Shown here: positions 27,246 to 36,868 of the stretch, piece after piece | Layout: every line of letters begins with the position of its first letter | Numbering within the stretch: the first letter of the stretch is position 1 | Assembly (NCBI RefSeq): GCF_014197755.1 | Contig: NZ_JACIGE010000012.1 | Span: 62,001-126,000 of the forward strand | From: Rhodocyclus tenuis | GTDB lineage: Bacteria; Pseudomonadota; Gammaproteobacteria; Burkholderiales; Rhodocyclaceae | DNA length: 64,000 nucleotides | Direction of reading: 5' to 3' | Made by a program: the position numbers and the translations under genes | Notes under the pieces: generated by a model | The model's database searches: none | What the model was told of the DNA's origin: nothing | The model's input: the letters and a program-made list of their open reading frames with translations, nothing else

Positions 27246-28680
27246 AGCGCTGCCAGTAGTCGGCGAAGAGCGCGTCCTCGCTTGCCTCGCGCGGCGCGAT
27301 CGGGCGCACGATGCGCGTGATGTTGAGGAAGTGGCGGTAGTTGAGGTTGTCGGAAAAGCTGTTGCCGCCCCAGCTGCCGCAGCCCATCGACAGCGAGAAC
27401 GGCAGCCCGTTGTCGAAGGCGCCGCCGACGGCGACACAGTGCGTCTGCTCGACGATGACACGGCATACCGGCAGTTCGAACCCGAGGCGCAGGATTTCAG
27501 CGTCGCTGGCGCCATGCACGCCGACCGAATGGCCCTTGCCCTGGTAGTCGTAAATGGCGCGCACTTGTGCGATGGCCGCGTCGAAATCGGCGACGCGATA
27601 AAGCGTCAGTACCGGCGACAGCTTTTCGCCGGAGAAGGGGTGCTGTGGCCCGATCGCCGTTGCATCCTCTTCAACCATGATGAAGCGCGCGCTCGCGTAA
27701 TCGGGCGCGGTCAGCCTGGCGAGCGTCGCCAGCCGTGCCGCCGCCTGCGCGACGAAGGCCGGCGCCAGCTTGCCGTCGGGGAACATCGCCCGCTGCAACT
27801 GCGTCTGTTCGGCCACGCTGGCGAGCACGCCGCCCTGTCTACGCAAGGCATCGAGCAGTGGGTGCCAGGCCTCGTCGACGATGACCAGACTGTTTTCGGA
27901 CGAACAGCTGGTGGCGTGGTCGAAGGTTTTCGACTCGGCGATGCGTGCCGCAGTCGCGGCGAAGTCGGCGGCGGGCGTGACGATCGCCGCCACGTTGCCG
28001 GCGCCGACGCCCAGTGCCGGCGTACCGCTGGCGTAAGCGGCGCGAACATTGGCCGGCGAGCCGGTGGCGACGACCAGATCGGCCTGACGCATCAGCTCGG
28101 CGGCGACGGCCTTTGACGCCGGTGGCGGCAGCATCTGCACCAGATCGCGCGGTGCGCCGACCTTGTCGAGTTCGTGCCAGACGTAGCCGAGCAGGCTGGC
28201 ACAGGTGCCGGCGCCTTTCGGCGAGGGCGCGAGAATGATCGCGTTGCGCCCCTTCAAGGCGTTGATCAGATTGTTCGCCGGTGTCGCCGCCGGGTTGGTC
28301 GAGGGCGTGATCGCCGCGACAACGCCGACCGGGCGTGCGATTTCGCAGATGCCGGTGCGCGGGTCGTCGCTGAGCACGCCGACCGAACGCGCACCGTGCA
28401 GGTCGCGCAGGAGGCCGAGCGTCTTGCGCCGGTTCTTGCGCAGCTTGTCGGCGACATTGCCGAGCCCGGTTTCGCGCACCGCCTGTTCGGCAAGCTGCCG
28501 GTTGCGTCCGGGTTCGACGATCGCCCAGCCAGCCGCCGTCACCACGCGATCGACGGTTTCCTGATCGGCGTCGGCAAAAGATTCCTGTGCGGCGCGCGCA
28601 CGTGCGATCAGCGGACTAACGATCGCCGCGACGTCGCGGTCTGCCGCTGCGGGCAGCGCGCCTGCTGCCGGATCGCTCAC
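27235..28680 (-). CDS. sauS: CoA-acylating aldehyde dehydrogenase, probable sulfoacetaldehyde dehydrogenase
   Basis: Aldehyde dehydrogenase of 481 residues of the acylating (EutE/AdhE-like) branch: [19 protein letters not shown] is the cofactor region and TSCSSENS holds the catalytic cysteine. The segment FNISRIV-like [15 protein letters not shown] near the C-terminus is typical of sulfoacetaldehyde dehydrogenases. GTG at 28680 overlaps the ATPase stop (GTGA). It would interconvert sulfoacetyl-CoA and sulfoacetaldehyde, NADPH- or NADH-linked. Placement in the xsc operon supports the substrate, but it is not proved. Confidence 0.8.
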   Translation of the reverse strand: MSDPAAGALPAAADRDVAAIVSPLIARARAAQESFADADQETVDRVVTAAGWAIVEPGRNRQLAEQAVRETGLGNVADKLRKNRRKTLGLLRDLHGARSVGVLSDDPRTGICEIARPVGVVAAITPSTNPAATPANNLINALKGRNAIILAPSPKGAGTCASLLGYVWHELDKVGAPRDLVQMLPPPASKAVAAELMRQADLVVATGSPANVRAAYASGTPALGVGAGNVAAIVTPAADFAATAARIAESKTFDHATSCSSENSLVIVDEAWHPLLDALRRQGGVLASVAEQTQLQRAMFPDGKLAPAFVAQAAARLATLARLTAPDYASARFIMVEEDATAIGPQHPFSGEKLSPVLTLYRVADFDAAIAQVRAIYDYQGKGHSVGVHGASDAEILRLGFELPVCRVIVEQTHCVAVGGAFDNGLPFSLSMGCGSWGGNSFSDNLNYRHFLNITRIVRPIAPREASEDALFADYWQRYGR

Positions 28681-29471
28681 GCGCTCGCCTCGCCGTCGCG
28701 CGCCAGTACGCGCTGCAATACCTGTCCCTCGAAGGCCGCGAGCGCGGCGCGGTCGCCCTCGCCACGCGCACGCGGTCGCGGCAGCGGGATCCGCAGGTCG
28801 AGCGTGATCGCACCGTTTTCGATCAGCACCACGCGGTCGGCCAGCGCCACCGCTTCGGCGACGTCGTGCGTCACCAGCAGCGCGGTAAAGCCCTGCTCGC
28901 GCCACAGACCTTCGATCAGTCCCTGCATCTCGATTCGCGTCAGCGCGTCGAGCGCGCCGAGCGGTTCGTCGAGCAGCAACAGCCGCGGCGAATGCACCAG
29001 CGCGCGCGCCAGCGCCACGCGCTGCCGCTGGCCGCCGGAGAGGATCGCCGGCCAGTCGCTGGCGCGCTCGGCCAGCCCGACCTGCGCCAGTGCTGCCTGC
29101 GCCACCGGTCGCCAGTCGCCGGGCAGGCCGAGACCGACGTTGTCGAGCACGCTTTTCCACGGCAGCAGGCGCGCTTCCTGGAACATGACGCGGGTGTTGG
29201 CGTGCAGCTGCCGCCGCGCCTCGCCGCCGACCTGCAGCGTGCCGCTGTCCGCCTGCTCCAGCCCGGCGACATGGCGCAGCAGGGTACTCTTGCCACAGCC
29301 GCTGCGGCCGACGATGGCGACGAATTCGCCGGCGGCGATGTCGAGGTCGAGCCCGCGCAGCACCGCCTGCGGGCCGTAGGATTTGCGCAGTCCACGGGCG
29401 GCGATGGCGACGCCGTGCGTGTCGCGGTCGACACGGCTCACGATGCCGTACTCGGTTTCGTTGCTCTGCAT
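28677..29471 (-). CDS. ABC transporter ATP-binding protein, SsuB class
   Basis: ATPase of 264 residues: Walker [11 protein letters not shown]-loop [11 protein letters not shown], signature [15 protein letters not shown], Walker [13 protein letters not shown] and switch [10 protein letters not shown]. It is third in the transporter set binding protein-permease-ATPase, between xsc and the sauS-like gene. The transported compound is likely a C2 sulfonate such as sulfoacetate or isethionate. Confidence 0.93.
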   Translation of the reverse strand: MQSNETEYGIVSRVDRDTHGVAIAARGLRKSYGPQAVLRGLDLDIAAGEFVAIVGRSGCGKSTLLRHVAGLEQADSGTLQVGGEARRQLHANTRVMFQEARLLPWKSVLDNVGLGLPGDWRPVAQAALAQVGLAERASDWPAILSGGQRQRVALARALVHSPRLLLLDEPLGALDALTRIEMQGLIEGLWREQGFTALLVTHDVAEAVALADRVVLIENGAITLDLRIPLPRPRARGEGDRAALAAFEGQVLQRVLARDGEASA

Positions 29472-29472
29472 C

Positions 29473-30258
29473 TCATGCCCCCGCGCGCTGGAAGTTCGGG
29501 TTCCAGCGCAGCCAGCGCCGCTCGAGTCCCTTGGCGGCGACGTCGGCGAGTTTGCCGAGAATGGCGTAGAGCAGGATCGCCAGCACCACCACGTCGGTCT
29601 GGAAGAACTCGCGCGCGTTCATCGCCATGTAGCCGATGCCGCTGCTGGCGGCGATGGTTTCGGCGACGATCAGCGTCAGCCACATCACGCCGAGCGCGAA
29701 ACGCACGCCGACGAGGATCGACGGCAGCGCGCCGGGCAGGATCACTTCGCGGAACAGCTGCCAGCGCGACAACCCGTAGGCGCGTCCCATCTCGATCAGC
29801 TGCCGGTCGACCGAGCGGATGCCGTGGAAGGTGTTGAGGTAGACCGGAAACATCACGCCGAGGGCAATGAGGAAGAGCTTGGCTTCCTCGCCGATGCCGA
29901 ACCACAGGATGACCAGTGGCGTCAGCGCCAGATGCGGGACGTTGCGCACCATCTGCACCGAGGTGTCGAGCAGCTGCTCCATCAGGCGCGAAGTTCCCGT
30001 CCAGAAGCCGAGCAGCAGGCCGACCAGCGCGCCGACGGCGAAGCCGGCAAAGGCACGGCCGCAGCTGATCTTCAGGTGGTCGAGCAGCTCGCCCGAGGCG
30101 GAAAGGCGAACGAACGCACTACCGACGTCGAGCGGCGCGGGCAACACGCGCGAGGAAATCCAGCCAAGCGAGGCTCCCGCCTGCCAGCCGAGGATGAGCA
30201 CGACGGGCAGGCACCAGGGCACGAGCTTCTCAAGCAGGATCGAGGACGTTTTTTTCAT
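29473..30258 (-). CDS. ABC transporter permease, SsuC class
   Basis: Permease of 261 residues with about six membrane segments. The coupling loop [23 protein letters not shown] is typical of SsuC. The stop is one base before the ATPase start region, and the gene follows the binding protein after 87 bases. It completes the transporter embedded in the xsc operon. Confidence 0.92.
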   Translation of the reverse strand: MKKTSSILLEKLVPWCLPVVLILGWQAGASLGWISSRVLPAPLDVGSAFVRLSASGELLDHLKISCGRAFAGFAVGALVGLLLGFWTGTSRLMEQLLDTSVQMVRNVPHLALTPLVILWFGIGEEAKLFLIALGVMFPVYLNTFHGIRSVDRQLIEMGRAYGLSRWQLFREVILPGALPSILVGVRFALGVMWLTLIVAETIAASSGIGYMAMNAREFFQTDVVVLAILLYAILGKLADVAAKGLERRWLRWNPNFQRAGA

Positions 30259-30345
30259 ATTCCGGGGGCTCTCGCCACTGAGGTCAGCCTGGGCAGCGAC
30301 ACCGAACGGCGCCTGCGCCCTGGCTGAGCACTAAGTCCTGGCGGC

Positions 30346-31335
30346 CTATTTGCGGCCCTTCCAGATGTCGTTTTCGCGGACATCGATTTTCTTCGGAAGC
30401 AGCTTTTCCTCAGTAAAGGCGTCGGCGATCTTCTGCTGTTCGGCGATGGCTTTTTCGTCCACCAGCGCCACGCCGTAGCTGCGCCGGCTGTTGGCCAGTT
30501 CGACGGTGGCAGCATCAAGTCCGATCAGCGGCGCATGGAATTCGGCAGCTTCCTTCGGGTTCTTCTTGATCCACTCGCCGGTCTTGCGCAGTTCATCGAC
30601 CACTTTCTGCAGTACGTCGGGGCGGTTCCGGGCATAAGGCGTCGATGCCAGGTAGAAGCGGCGATAGCTGACGTCGACCTTGCTGCCGTCGGTCAGCACG
30701 CGGGCGTTGCTCTTGTTCTGCACGGTGGCGAGGAAGGGATCCCAGATCGCCCAGGCGTCGATGGCACCCTTCTCGAAAGCGGCACGGCCGTCGGCCGGTT
30801 GCAGGTAAGCGACATCGACATCCTTGAACTGCAGGCCTGCCTTGTCGAGCGCCTGCAGGGTCAGGTAATGCACGCCCGCCGCTTTGGCCAGACCGATCTT
30901 CTTGCCCTTCAGGTCGCCGACGTTCCTGATCGGCGAATCCTTGGCGACGACGATTGCCTGCGCCGTTGGCGACGGAAGTTCCTGCGCCAGATAGGTCAGC
31001 CGCGCGCCGGCCGCCTGGGCAAACAGCGGCACGGGTTCGGCGACGTCAGCCGAAAGATCAATGCTACCGACGTTGACGCCTTCGAGGAGCGGCAGGCCCG
31101 AGGAAAACTCGTGCCACTGCACCTTGACGCCGAGCGGTGCCAGCACCTTTTCGAGGGTGCCCTGACCCTTGAGGATGATCAGCAGCGACGAGGATTTCTG
31201 GTAGCCGATGCGTAGCAGGTCGTCGGCGGCAAAGACCGGCAGCGAAGTGAGGCCGAGGCCGAGGCTCAGGCTGGCGGCGGCGAGGAAGCGGCGGCGCAGC
31301 AGGCTGGGGGTGGCGGTTTCCTTGTTCGATTTCAT
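30346..31335 (-). CDS. SsuA-type sulfonate-binding protein
   Basis: Periplasmic binding protein of 329 residues. An arginine-rich signal (SLLRRRFLAAASLSLG) resembles a twin-arginine signal, ending VFAADD. The mature start LLRIGYQKSSSLLIILKGQG is the SsuA motif. The ATG at 31335 is 41 bases after the xsc stop. It probably binds an aliphatic sulfonate. Confidence 0.92.
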   Translation of the reverse strand: MKSNKETATPSLLRRRFLAAASLSLGLGLTSLPVFAADDLLRIGYQKSSSLLIILKGQGTLEKVLAPLGVKVQWHEFSSGLPLLEGVNVGSIDLSADVAEPVPLFAQAAGARLTYLAQELPSPTAQAIVVAKDSPIRNVGDLKGKKIGLAKAAGVHYLTLQALDKAGLQFKDVDVAYLQPADGRAAFEKGAIDAWAIWDPFLATVQNKSNARVLTDGSKVDVSYRRFYLASTPYARNRPDVLQKVVDELRKTGEWIKKNPKEAAEFHAPLIGLDAATVELANSRRSYGVALVDEKAIAEQQKIADAFTEEKLLPKKIDVRENDIWKGRK

Positions 31336-31376
31336 CAGTCTTCTCCAGACGGGGTGTGCGAAGCGGCGGTGGAATT

Positions 31377-33122
31377 TCAGATGGCGGCGCTGTACGCCGC
31401 GTACTTGTCGAGCAGCCGGCGCGGCGGCTTGAAGGCATCGCGGCGGAACGGGTCGCCGAGCGCCTGCGTCAGGCGCAGGTTGATCACCGTCGGCCGGTTG
31501 CTGGCGATCGCTTCCTGCAGCGCGCTGCCGACCTGATCCTCGTGCTCGACGGTGATGCCGTGGCCGCCCATCGCTTTCGCCACCTCGGCGAAGTTCGGGT
31601 TGGCGAGATCGGTGCCGAGGAAACGGCTGTTGAAGTAATCGATCTGGTTGCGCTTCTCGGCGCCCCACTGGCCGTTGTCGAAGACGACGGCGATTGCCGG
31701 GATGTTCTCGCGCACGCAGGTGAGCACCTCGGCCAGACTCATCCCCCAGGCACCGTCGCCGACGTAAGCGATCGACGGCCGCTCGGGACGGCCGACCTTG
31801 GCGCCGATGGCGGTCGGGTAGGCGTAGCCGCAGTTGCCGAAGGCCATCGCCGCGAAGAACGAGTTGGGTTCCTCGAACTGCAGGTAGCTGTTGGAGACCG
31901 AGCAGACGTTGCCGATGTCGGTGGCGACCATCGCGTTCTTCGGTCGTGCCTTGGCCAGTTCGGCGAGCGCACGGCGCGGGTCGACGCGGCCCGCCTCGTT
32001 GGCGCCGCGCAGGCTGTCGAGTTCCTGCTGCCACGCGGCGCGCGCGGCGCGGATGGCGGCAATGCGCGCTTCATTGCGCGGCCGTTCGCCGTGCAGGCTG
32101 CGCAATTCGCCGTAGATCGCCGCCGCGGCAGCCTTGGCGTCGCCGTGGATGCCGACCTCGACCGGCTTGACCAGCCCGATGACGCGGAAGTCGGCGTCAA
32201 TCTGGATGATGCGCGCGTTCTTCGGCCAGTAGTCGAGCCCGTATTGCGGCAGCGTGCCGAAGGGGCCGAGCCGGCTGCCGAGCGCGAGAACGACATCGGC
32301 CTGTGCGATCAGCTTCATCGCTGCCTGCGAACCCTGGTAGCCAAGCGGGCCGGCGGCGAGTTCGTGGCTGGCGGGGAAGGTGTCGTTGTGCAGGTAGGAA
32401 TTCACCACCGGCGCCGAAAGGTGCTCGGCGAGCGCAGTGAGTTCGGCGAGTGCGCCGGCGCTGCCGACGCCGCCGCCGGCAACGATCACCGGGAACTTCG
32501 CCGACGCCAGCAGTTCTGCCGCACGTTTGATCGCCGCGCTGTCGCCAGCGCCGCGCTGCACCGGGAAGGGCCGCGGAATCTCGGTTTCGATCTCGCCGTA
32601 GAAGTAGTCGCGCGGGATGTTCACCTGCGTCGGCCCGCGCTCGTGCAGCGCGTAGTGGAAGGCGCGCCCGGTCAGTTCGGCGATGCGCGACGGGCTGTTC
32701 ACGTGCGTCTGCCACTTGGTGATCTTGGAGAAGATCGGCAGCTGTTCGGTTTCCTGGAAACCGCCGAGGCCGGCGGTAAGGCTGCCCGATTCGGGCGTGA
32801 TCGCGACCACTGGCGAGTGCGCCCAGTAAGCGGCGGCGATGGCAGTGACGAAATTGGTGACGCCGGGTCCGTTCTGCGCGATGCAGACGCCGTGCCGGCC
32901 GGTGGCGCGGGCGTAGCCATCGGCCATGTGCGCGGCGTTCTGCTCGTGCGCGGTCGAGATGAAGCGGATGCCGGCGAGCGGGAAGAGGTCGTGCGCGTCC
33001 ATGTAGGCCGAGCCGACGATGCCGAAGACGTCGGTGACGCCCTGCGCCACCAGCGTCTCAACAAAAGCTTCGGACGGTGTGACGCGCTGCTTGCCGGTAT
33101 AAACGCGACGTGCGTCAGTCAT
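31377..33122 (-). CDS. xsc: Xsc, sulfoacetaldehyde acetyltransferase
   Basis: Thiamine-diphosphate enzyme of 581 residues. It cleaves sulfoacetaldehyde with phosphate into acetyl phosphate and sulfite, the step where taurine, isethionate and sulfoacetate routes meet. The N-terminal VTDVFGIVGSAYMDAHDLF and CIAQNGPGVTNFVT, and the TPP-binding YVGDGAWGMSLAEVLTC followed by NGQWGAEK, are Xsc-specific. It is the first gene of the minus-strand operon that continues with the transporter and sauS/sauT-like genes. No phosphotransacetylase or sulfite oxidase gene is in the window. Confidence 0.94.
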   Translation of the reverse strand: MTDARRVYTGKQRVTPSEAFVETLVAQGVTDVFGIVGSAYMDAHDLFPLAGIRFISTAHEQNAAHMADGYARATGRHGVCIAQNGPGVTNFVTAIAAAYWAHSPVVAITPESGSLTAGLGGFQETEQLPIFSKITKWQTHVNSPSRIAELTGRAFHYALHERGPTQVNIPRDYFYGEIETEIPRPFPVQRGAGDSAAIKRAAELLASAKFPVIVAGGGVGSAGALAELTALAEHLSAPVVNSYLHNDTFPASHELAAGPLGYQGSQAAMKLIAQADVVLALGSRLGPFGTLPQYGLDYWPKNARIIQIDADFRVIGLVKPVEVGIHGDAKAAAAAIYGELRSLHGERPRNEARIAAIRAARAAWQQELDSLRGANEAGRVDPRRALAELAKARPKNAMVATDIGNVCSVSNSYLQFEEPNSFFAAMAFGNCGYAYPTAIGAKVGRPERPSIAYVGDGAWGMSLAEVLTCVRENIPAIAVVFDNGQWGAEKRNQIDYFNSRFLGTDLANPNFAEVAKAMGGHGITVEHEDQVGSALQEAIASNRPTVINLRLTQALGDPFRRDAFKPPRRLLDKYAAYSAAI

Positions 33123-33423
33123 GGTGATGCGCTCCGGCGGCGTGGCAGGGGGCGGACGGATAAGGGCTCGCCGCTTTCTTCGTAAGGTGCATGCAGGACT
33201 CCTCGCAGATCGAGCGATGGATTCTAGGAGTCGGCCCGCAGGCCCAATACGAAGTTATTTGCATACGCTCATACGCGAATCGACAGGATTGCCGATGTCA
33301 TTCGCTTCGTTGGTGCATGAATTCATAAGAAATTGATCTTTCGTGCGGCCTCCTCGCCCGCGCTAGATTGCGGCCTCGCCACCGATTAACGGTTAACGAT
33401 TCCGGCTCCGTTCCGGCCGCCAT
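33123..33423. promoter_or_regulatory. divergent control region between xsc and the GMC dehydrogenase
   Basis: This 301-base gap controls both directions. It contains a perfect 10-bp palindrome ATGAATTCAT at 33317-33326. Three ATACG repeats lie at 33247, 33263 and 33271. These are candidate regulator sites for sulfonate induction; the regulator gene is not in the window. No small ORF was recognised. Confidence 0.45.
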
Positions 33424-35040
33424 ATGAGCACTCAGGCAGAGAGCACGCACGACTACATCATCATCGGCGCCGGATCGGCGGGTGCCACACTGGGTGCACG
33501 TCTGAGCGAGAACGGGCGCTATTCCGTATTGCTGCTCGAAGCCGGGCCCGCGGATCGTTCGCCATGGATCCATCTGCCGATCGGTTACGGCAAGACGATG
33601 TTTCACCCGGTGCTCAACTGGCGGCTCTACAGCGAGCCGGAAGTGGAAATGGCAGGTCGGCGCATCTACTGGCCGCGCGGGCGCTGTCTCGGCGGTTCAA
33701 GTTCGATCAACGGCCTGATCTACATCCGCGGTCAGGCCGAGGATTACGAGCGCTGGGCTGCGCTTGGCAACGCCGGCTGGGGCTGGCGGGATGTACTGCC
33801 TTATTTCATGCGCAGCGAGGATAACGCGCGTGGTTCCAGCGACTATCACGGTGCCGGCGGCCCGCTCGCGGTATCGGATATCGGCGCGTCGCACGAGCTG
33901 ATGGAGGCGATCATCGCCGGCGCGCAATCGCTCGGTGTCGCGCGCAACGACGATTTCAACGGCGCGCAGCAGGAAGGCGTCGGCTATTTTCAGCTGACCA
34001 CGCGCCGGGGAATTCGCTGTTCATCTGCCACCGCCTATCTGCGCCCGGCGCGCGCGCGGCACAATCTGCGCATCGAGACCGACGCGCAGGCGACGCGCCT
34101 GCTCTTTTCCGGATCACGCGCCAGTGGCGTCGAGTACCGGCAGCACGGCAAGCTGCGCGGTGCGACGGCAGCGCGCGAGGTAATTCTTGCCGCCGGTGCC
34201 GTGCACAGTCCGCAGCTGCTCGAACTGTCGGGCATCGGTGATGCGTCGCGTCTGGCGGCGCTCGGCATTCCGTTGCTGCGGCATCTTCCCGGCGTCGGCG
34301 AGAATCTGCAGGATCACCTGCAACTGCGCCTGATCTACAAGGTGGCCAAGCCGATCACCACCAACGACGATCTGCGCAATCTGGTCGGCAAGGCACGCAT
34401 CGGCCTGCAATGGCTGTTCAAGCGCAGTGGGCCGCTGGCCATCGGCATCAACCAGGGTGGGCTGTTCACCCGTGTCCTGGCGGAATCGGCAACGCCGGAC
34501 ATCCAGTTCCATTTCGGTACGATCTCGGCGGAAATGGCCGGCGCCGACCCGCATCCCTGGTCCGGCTGCACCTTCTCGGTCTGCCAGCTGCGTCCCGAGT
34601 CGCGTGGCTCGATCCATGTGCACAGCCGCGACCCCGCGCTCGCGCCGCAGATCCGCCCGAACTACCTCGCGGCGGAAACCGACCGGCGCATTGCCGTGGC
34701 CGCTCTGCGCTACGCGCGCCGGCTGGCGGCCACCGTTGCACTGGCACCTTATCTGTCGGCGGAGTATCGGCCCGGACCTGAGGTCGCCAGCGACGAGCAA
34801 TTGCTGCAGTTTGCCCGCGACTACGGCGCGACGATCTTCCACCCGGTGGGTACCTGCGCCATGGGCAATGGCGAACAGGCCGTCGTCGATCAGCGCCTGC
34901 GCGTCAGGGGCGTCTCCGGGCTGCGCGTCGCCGACGCCTCGATCATGCCGACGCTGGTGTCGGGGAACACCAATGCGCCGGCGATCATGATCGCCGAGAA
35001 AGCGGCGGCGATGATTCTTGAGGATGCCGCTGGCGCCTAG
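33424..35040 (+). CDS. GMC flavoprotein dehydrogenase, possible isethionate dehydrogenase
   Basis: FAD-dependent GMC (choline dehydrogenase-like) oxidoreductase of 538 residues. The dinucleotide motif GAGSAG is at 15-20, GMC signature 1 is WPRGRCLGGSSSINGLIYIR, signature 2 is AGAVHSPQLLELSGIG, and the C-terminal active histidine region is FHPVGTCAMG. No signal peptide is visible. It is divergent from xsc. In Cupriavidus, isethionate is oxidised to sulfoacetaldehyde by IseJ, a GMC-type enzyme, so the same role is inferred here. Choline or another alcohol is the alternative. Confidence 0.72.
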   Translation: MSTQAESTHDYIIIGAGSAGATLGARLSENGRYSVLLLEAGPADRSPWIHLPIGYGKTMFHPVLNWRLYSEPEVEMAGRRIYWPRGRCLGGSSSINGLIYIRGQAEDYERWAALGNAGWGWRDVLPYFMRSEDNARGSSDYHGAGGPLAVSDIGASHELMEAIIAGAQSLGVARNDDFNGAQQEGVGYFQLTTRRGIRCSSATAYLRPARARHNLRIETDAQATRLLFSGSRASGVEYRQHGKLRGATAAREVILAAGAVHSPQLLELSGIGDASRLAALGIPLLRHLPGVGENLQDHLQLRLIYKVAKPITTNDDLRNLVGKARIGLQWLFKRSGPLAIGINQGGLFTRVLAESATPDIQFHFGTISAEMAGADPHPWSGCTFSVCQLRPESRGSIHVHSRDPALAPQIRPNYLAAETDRRIAVAALRYARRLAATVALAPYLSAEYRPGPEVASDEQLLQFARDYGATIFHPVGTCAMGNGEQAVVDQRLRVRGVSGLRVADASIMPTLVSGNTNAPAIMIAEKAAAMILEDAAGA

Positions 35041-35115
35041 GCTGTAATTCGGTGGACATTTCTCGGCGGGCTTTTCGCTATCGGCCGGGCAAACGGTGGA
35101 GAATCGCGAAATCTT

Positions 35116-35793
35116 GTGTCCGCGGCGATGGCTCCCTTGCGCTTCCTGCTTGCCCTGTTTGCCCTTGCGTTCGTTGCTCCGGCTCGCGCCGACGAGTGCG
35201 ACCGCCTGCCGCCGCCGTCGGTGACGCTGAAGCGCTTTGTCGAGCCGGTCACGGTCAATACGCAGTTCGGCTACCGCGAACTGACCCACCTCGGCGCGGC
35301 GATCGCCCGCCCCGGCGATCAGGTGCTCGGACTGACGCGCGGCACCGCCGTCGTCCGCGTGTCGACGCGCACGCCTTCGTATACCGATGCGACGCGGCGT
35401 TGGGAATGCGCCAGTCCGCAGCTGACGCTCTCCTACGGCTTCAGCCCGATGCTCGTCTACGTCGCGAAGGAGTTTCCCGCCGGCAGTTGTGCCTACGACG
35501 AAATCTACCGGCACGAACAGCGCCATGTGAGCACCTACCAGAAGCACCTGGAGGGCATCGAAAAGGAGCTGTCAGAAACGCTGAACCGCCGCTTCGCGAC
35601 GAACCGGCCATGGCGCGGTCCGGCCGGGCAGACGGCGGTACAGCTGCAACAGGAACTGAACGAACGCTGGTTGCCCTACCTCAAGCGGCAGATCGAGCGT
35701 GTCGATGCGGCGCAGGCGCTGATCGACACGCCGGCGGAATACGCGCGCGTGATGAACAGCTGTCAGGGCGAAGTCAAACGCGGTTTGCGCTGA
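35116..35793 (+). CDS. secreted protein with HExxH motif
   Basis: Protein of 225 residues (221 from the ATG at 35128) with a Sec signal ending APARADE. A zinc-protease-like HEQRH motif occurs in DEIYRHEQRHVSTYQKHL, close to residue 133. Cysteines are present in the mature part and may form disulfides. No clear family could be named; DUF922-type secreted metalloproteins have a similar HExxH. It follows the GMC gene by 75 bases, but function in sulfonate metabolism is not indicated. Confidence 0.7.
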   Translation: MSAAMAPLRFLLALFALAFVAPARADECDRLPPPSVTLKRFVEPVTVNTQFGYRELTHLGAAIARPGDQVLGLTRGTAVVRVSTRTPSYTDATRRWECASPQLTLSYGFSPMLVYVAKEFPAGSCAYDEIYRHEQRHVSTYQKHLEGIEKELSETLNRRFATNRPWRGPAGQTAVQLQQELNERWLPYLKRQIERVDAAQALIDTPAEYARVMNSCQGEVKRGLR

Positions 35794-35860
35794 ACGGCAG
35801 AATTTCCGGCCGTCGAGGGACGCACGTCACGCTTGCCGCCGCGCTGCCTTGCCCGCCGAT

Positions 35861-36754
35861 CTACGCCGCCAGTCCGCGCGAGCGCCGCTCGCCACGTCGA
35901 TCGTTCCAGTACGCTGCGTCCTCGGCCGTTTGCGCCGACGCCGGCTGCTCGGGCAGTCCCAACTTGTTTTCCAGCCAGCCGAGCATGTGCCGGGCGGCTG
36001 CTTCCCACTGCGGGTCGAGCATCAGCATGTGGCCGGCACCTTCGGCGCGGTACACCTCGGCGTTCCAGGTCGAACCCATGAAATGCAGCATCGACGCCGG
36101 GAAAACCTCGTCCTTGTCACCGCCGATGACCAGCGCCGGCAGCCGGCGCCGCTGATACGAGAGCCGGAATTCGGGCATCGCCATTTCCGAAACCGCGCGT
36201 TGCGATTCACGGCCGATCATCGGGATGAGTTTCGCGGCTTCCTGCGGCGAGACTTCGGGCGAGAAGTAGATCCGCGTCAGCAGTTCGATCACTTCCGGCG
36301 AAAACTTGCCGCTGGAGACCGCGTCGAGCGCCTGGAAGAACATCGGGTAGCGCAGCGCCAGCCGGCAGGCGCTGGCGGCCGTGCCCATGGTCGGGATCGG
36401 CGACAGGAAGATCGCCGCGCTGGCGTCCCCCGTTTCGAGGAAGCGCTCGACCACGCGCGATCCCATCGAATGGCCGATCAGCACCAGCGGCTGACCGATC
36501 TGGTCTACGGCGTAACGCAGGTCGGCGACATAGTCGTCGAGGCCGAAGTCGTCGATGCGTTCGTGGCCGGGGCTGCGCCCATGTCCCGACAGGTCAACGC
36601 TGAAACAGTCATGGCCGTGACGCTGGAAAAACGGGATGAAATTGAACTCCCAGCAGGTGGAATCGACATAGCCGCCGTGAACGAACAGCAGCGGGGTCCG
36701 GCGCGTGCCCGCGGTTGCCGGGTAGTTGTGAAGGCGCGGTGTTGCAGTTTTCAT
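35861..36754 (-). CDS. alpha/beta hydrolase
   Basis: Hydrolase of 297 residues. The oxyanion motif FVHGGYVDST, the nucleophile elbow GHSMGS, the acid in GGDKDEVFP and the histidine in EGAGHMLML form the catalytic set. The ATG at 36754 has GAGAGGAAA 8 bases upstream and begins MKTATPRLHNYP. It belongs to the lysophospholipase/proline iminopeptidase-like group; the substrate is unknown. It is convergent with the HExxH gene. Confidence 0.87.
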   Translation of the reverse strand: MKTATPRLHNYPATAGTRRTPLLFVHGGYVDSTCWEFNFIPFFQRHGHDCFSVDLSGHGRSPGHERIDDFGLDDYVADLRYAVDQIGQPLVLIGHSMGSRVVERFLETGDASAAIFLSPIPTMGTAASACRLALRYPMFFQALDAVSSGKFSPEVIELLTRIYFSPEVSPQEAAKLIPMIGRESQRAVSEMAMPEFRLSYQRRRLPALVIGGDKDEVFPASMLHFMGSTWNAEVYRAEGAGHMLMLDPQWEAAARHMLGWLENKLGLPEQPASAQTAEDAAYWNDRRGERRSRGLAA

Positions 36755-36868
36755 CGTGTGTATTTCCTCTCGTGCGCGCATTATCCTCCACGCTTCATTG
36801 CGCACGCCGGCTGATCTGCCTGCTGGCGCTCAACATGGCCGCTACCGGCGCCAGATTACGCTCTCATT

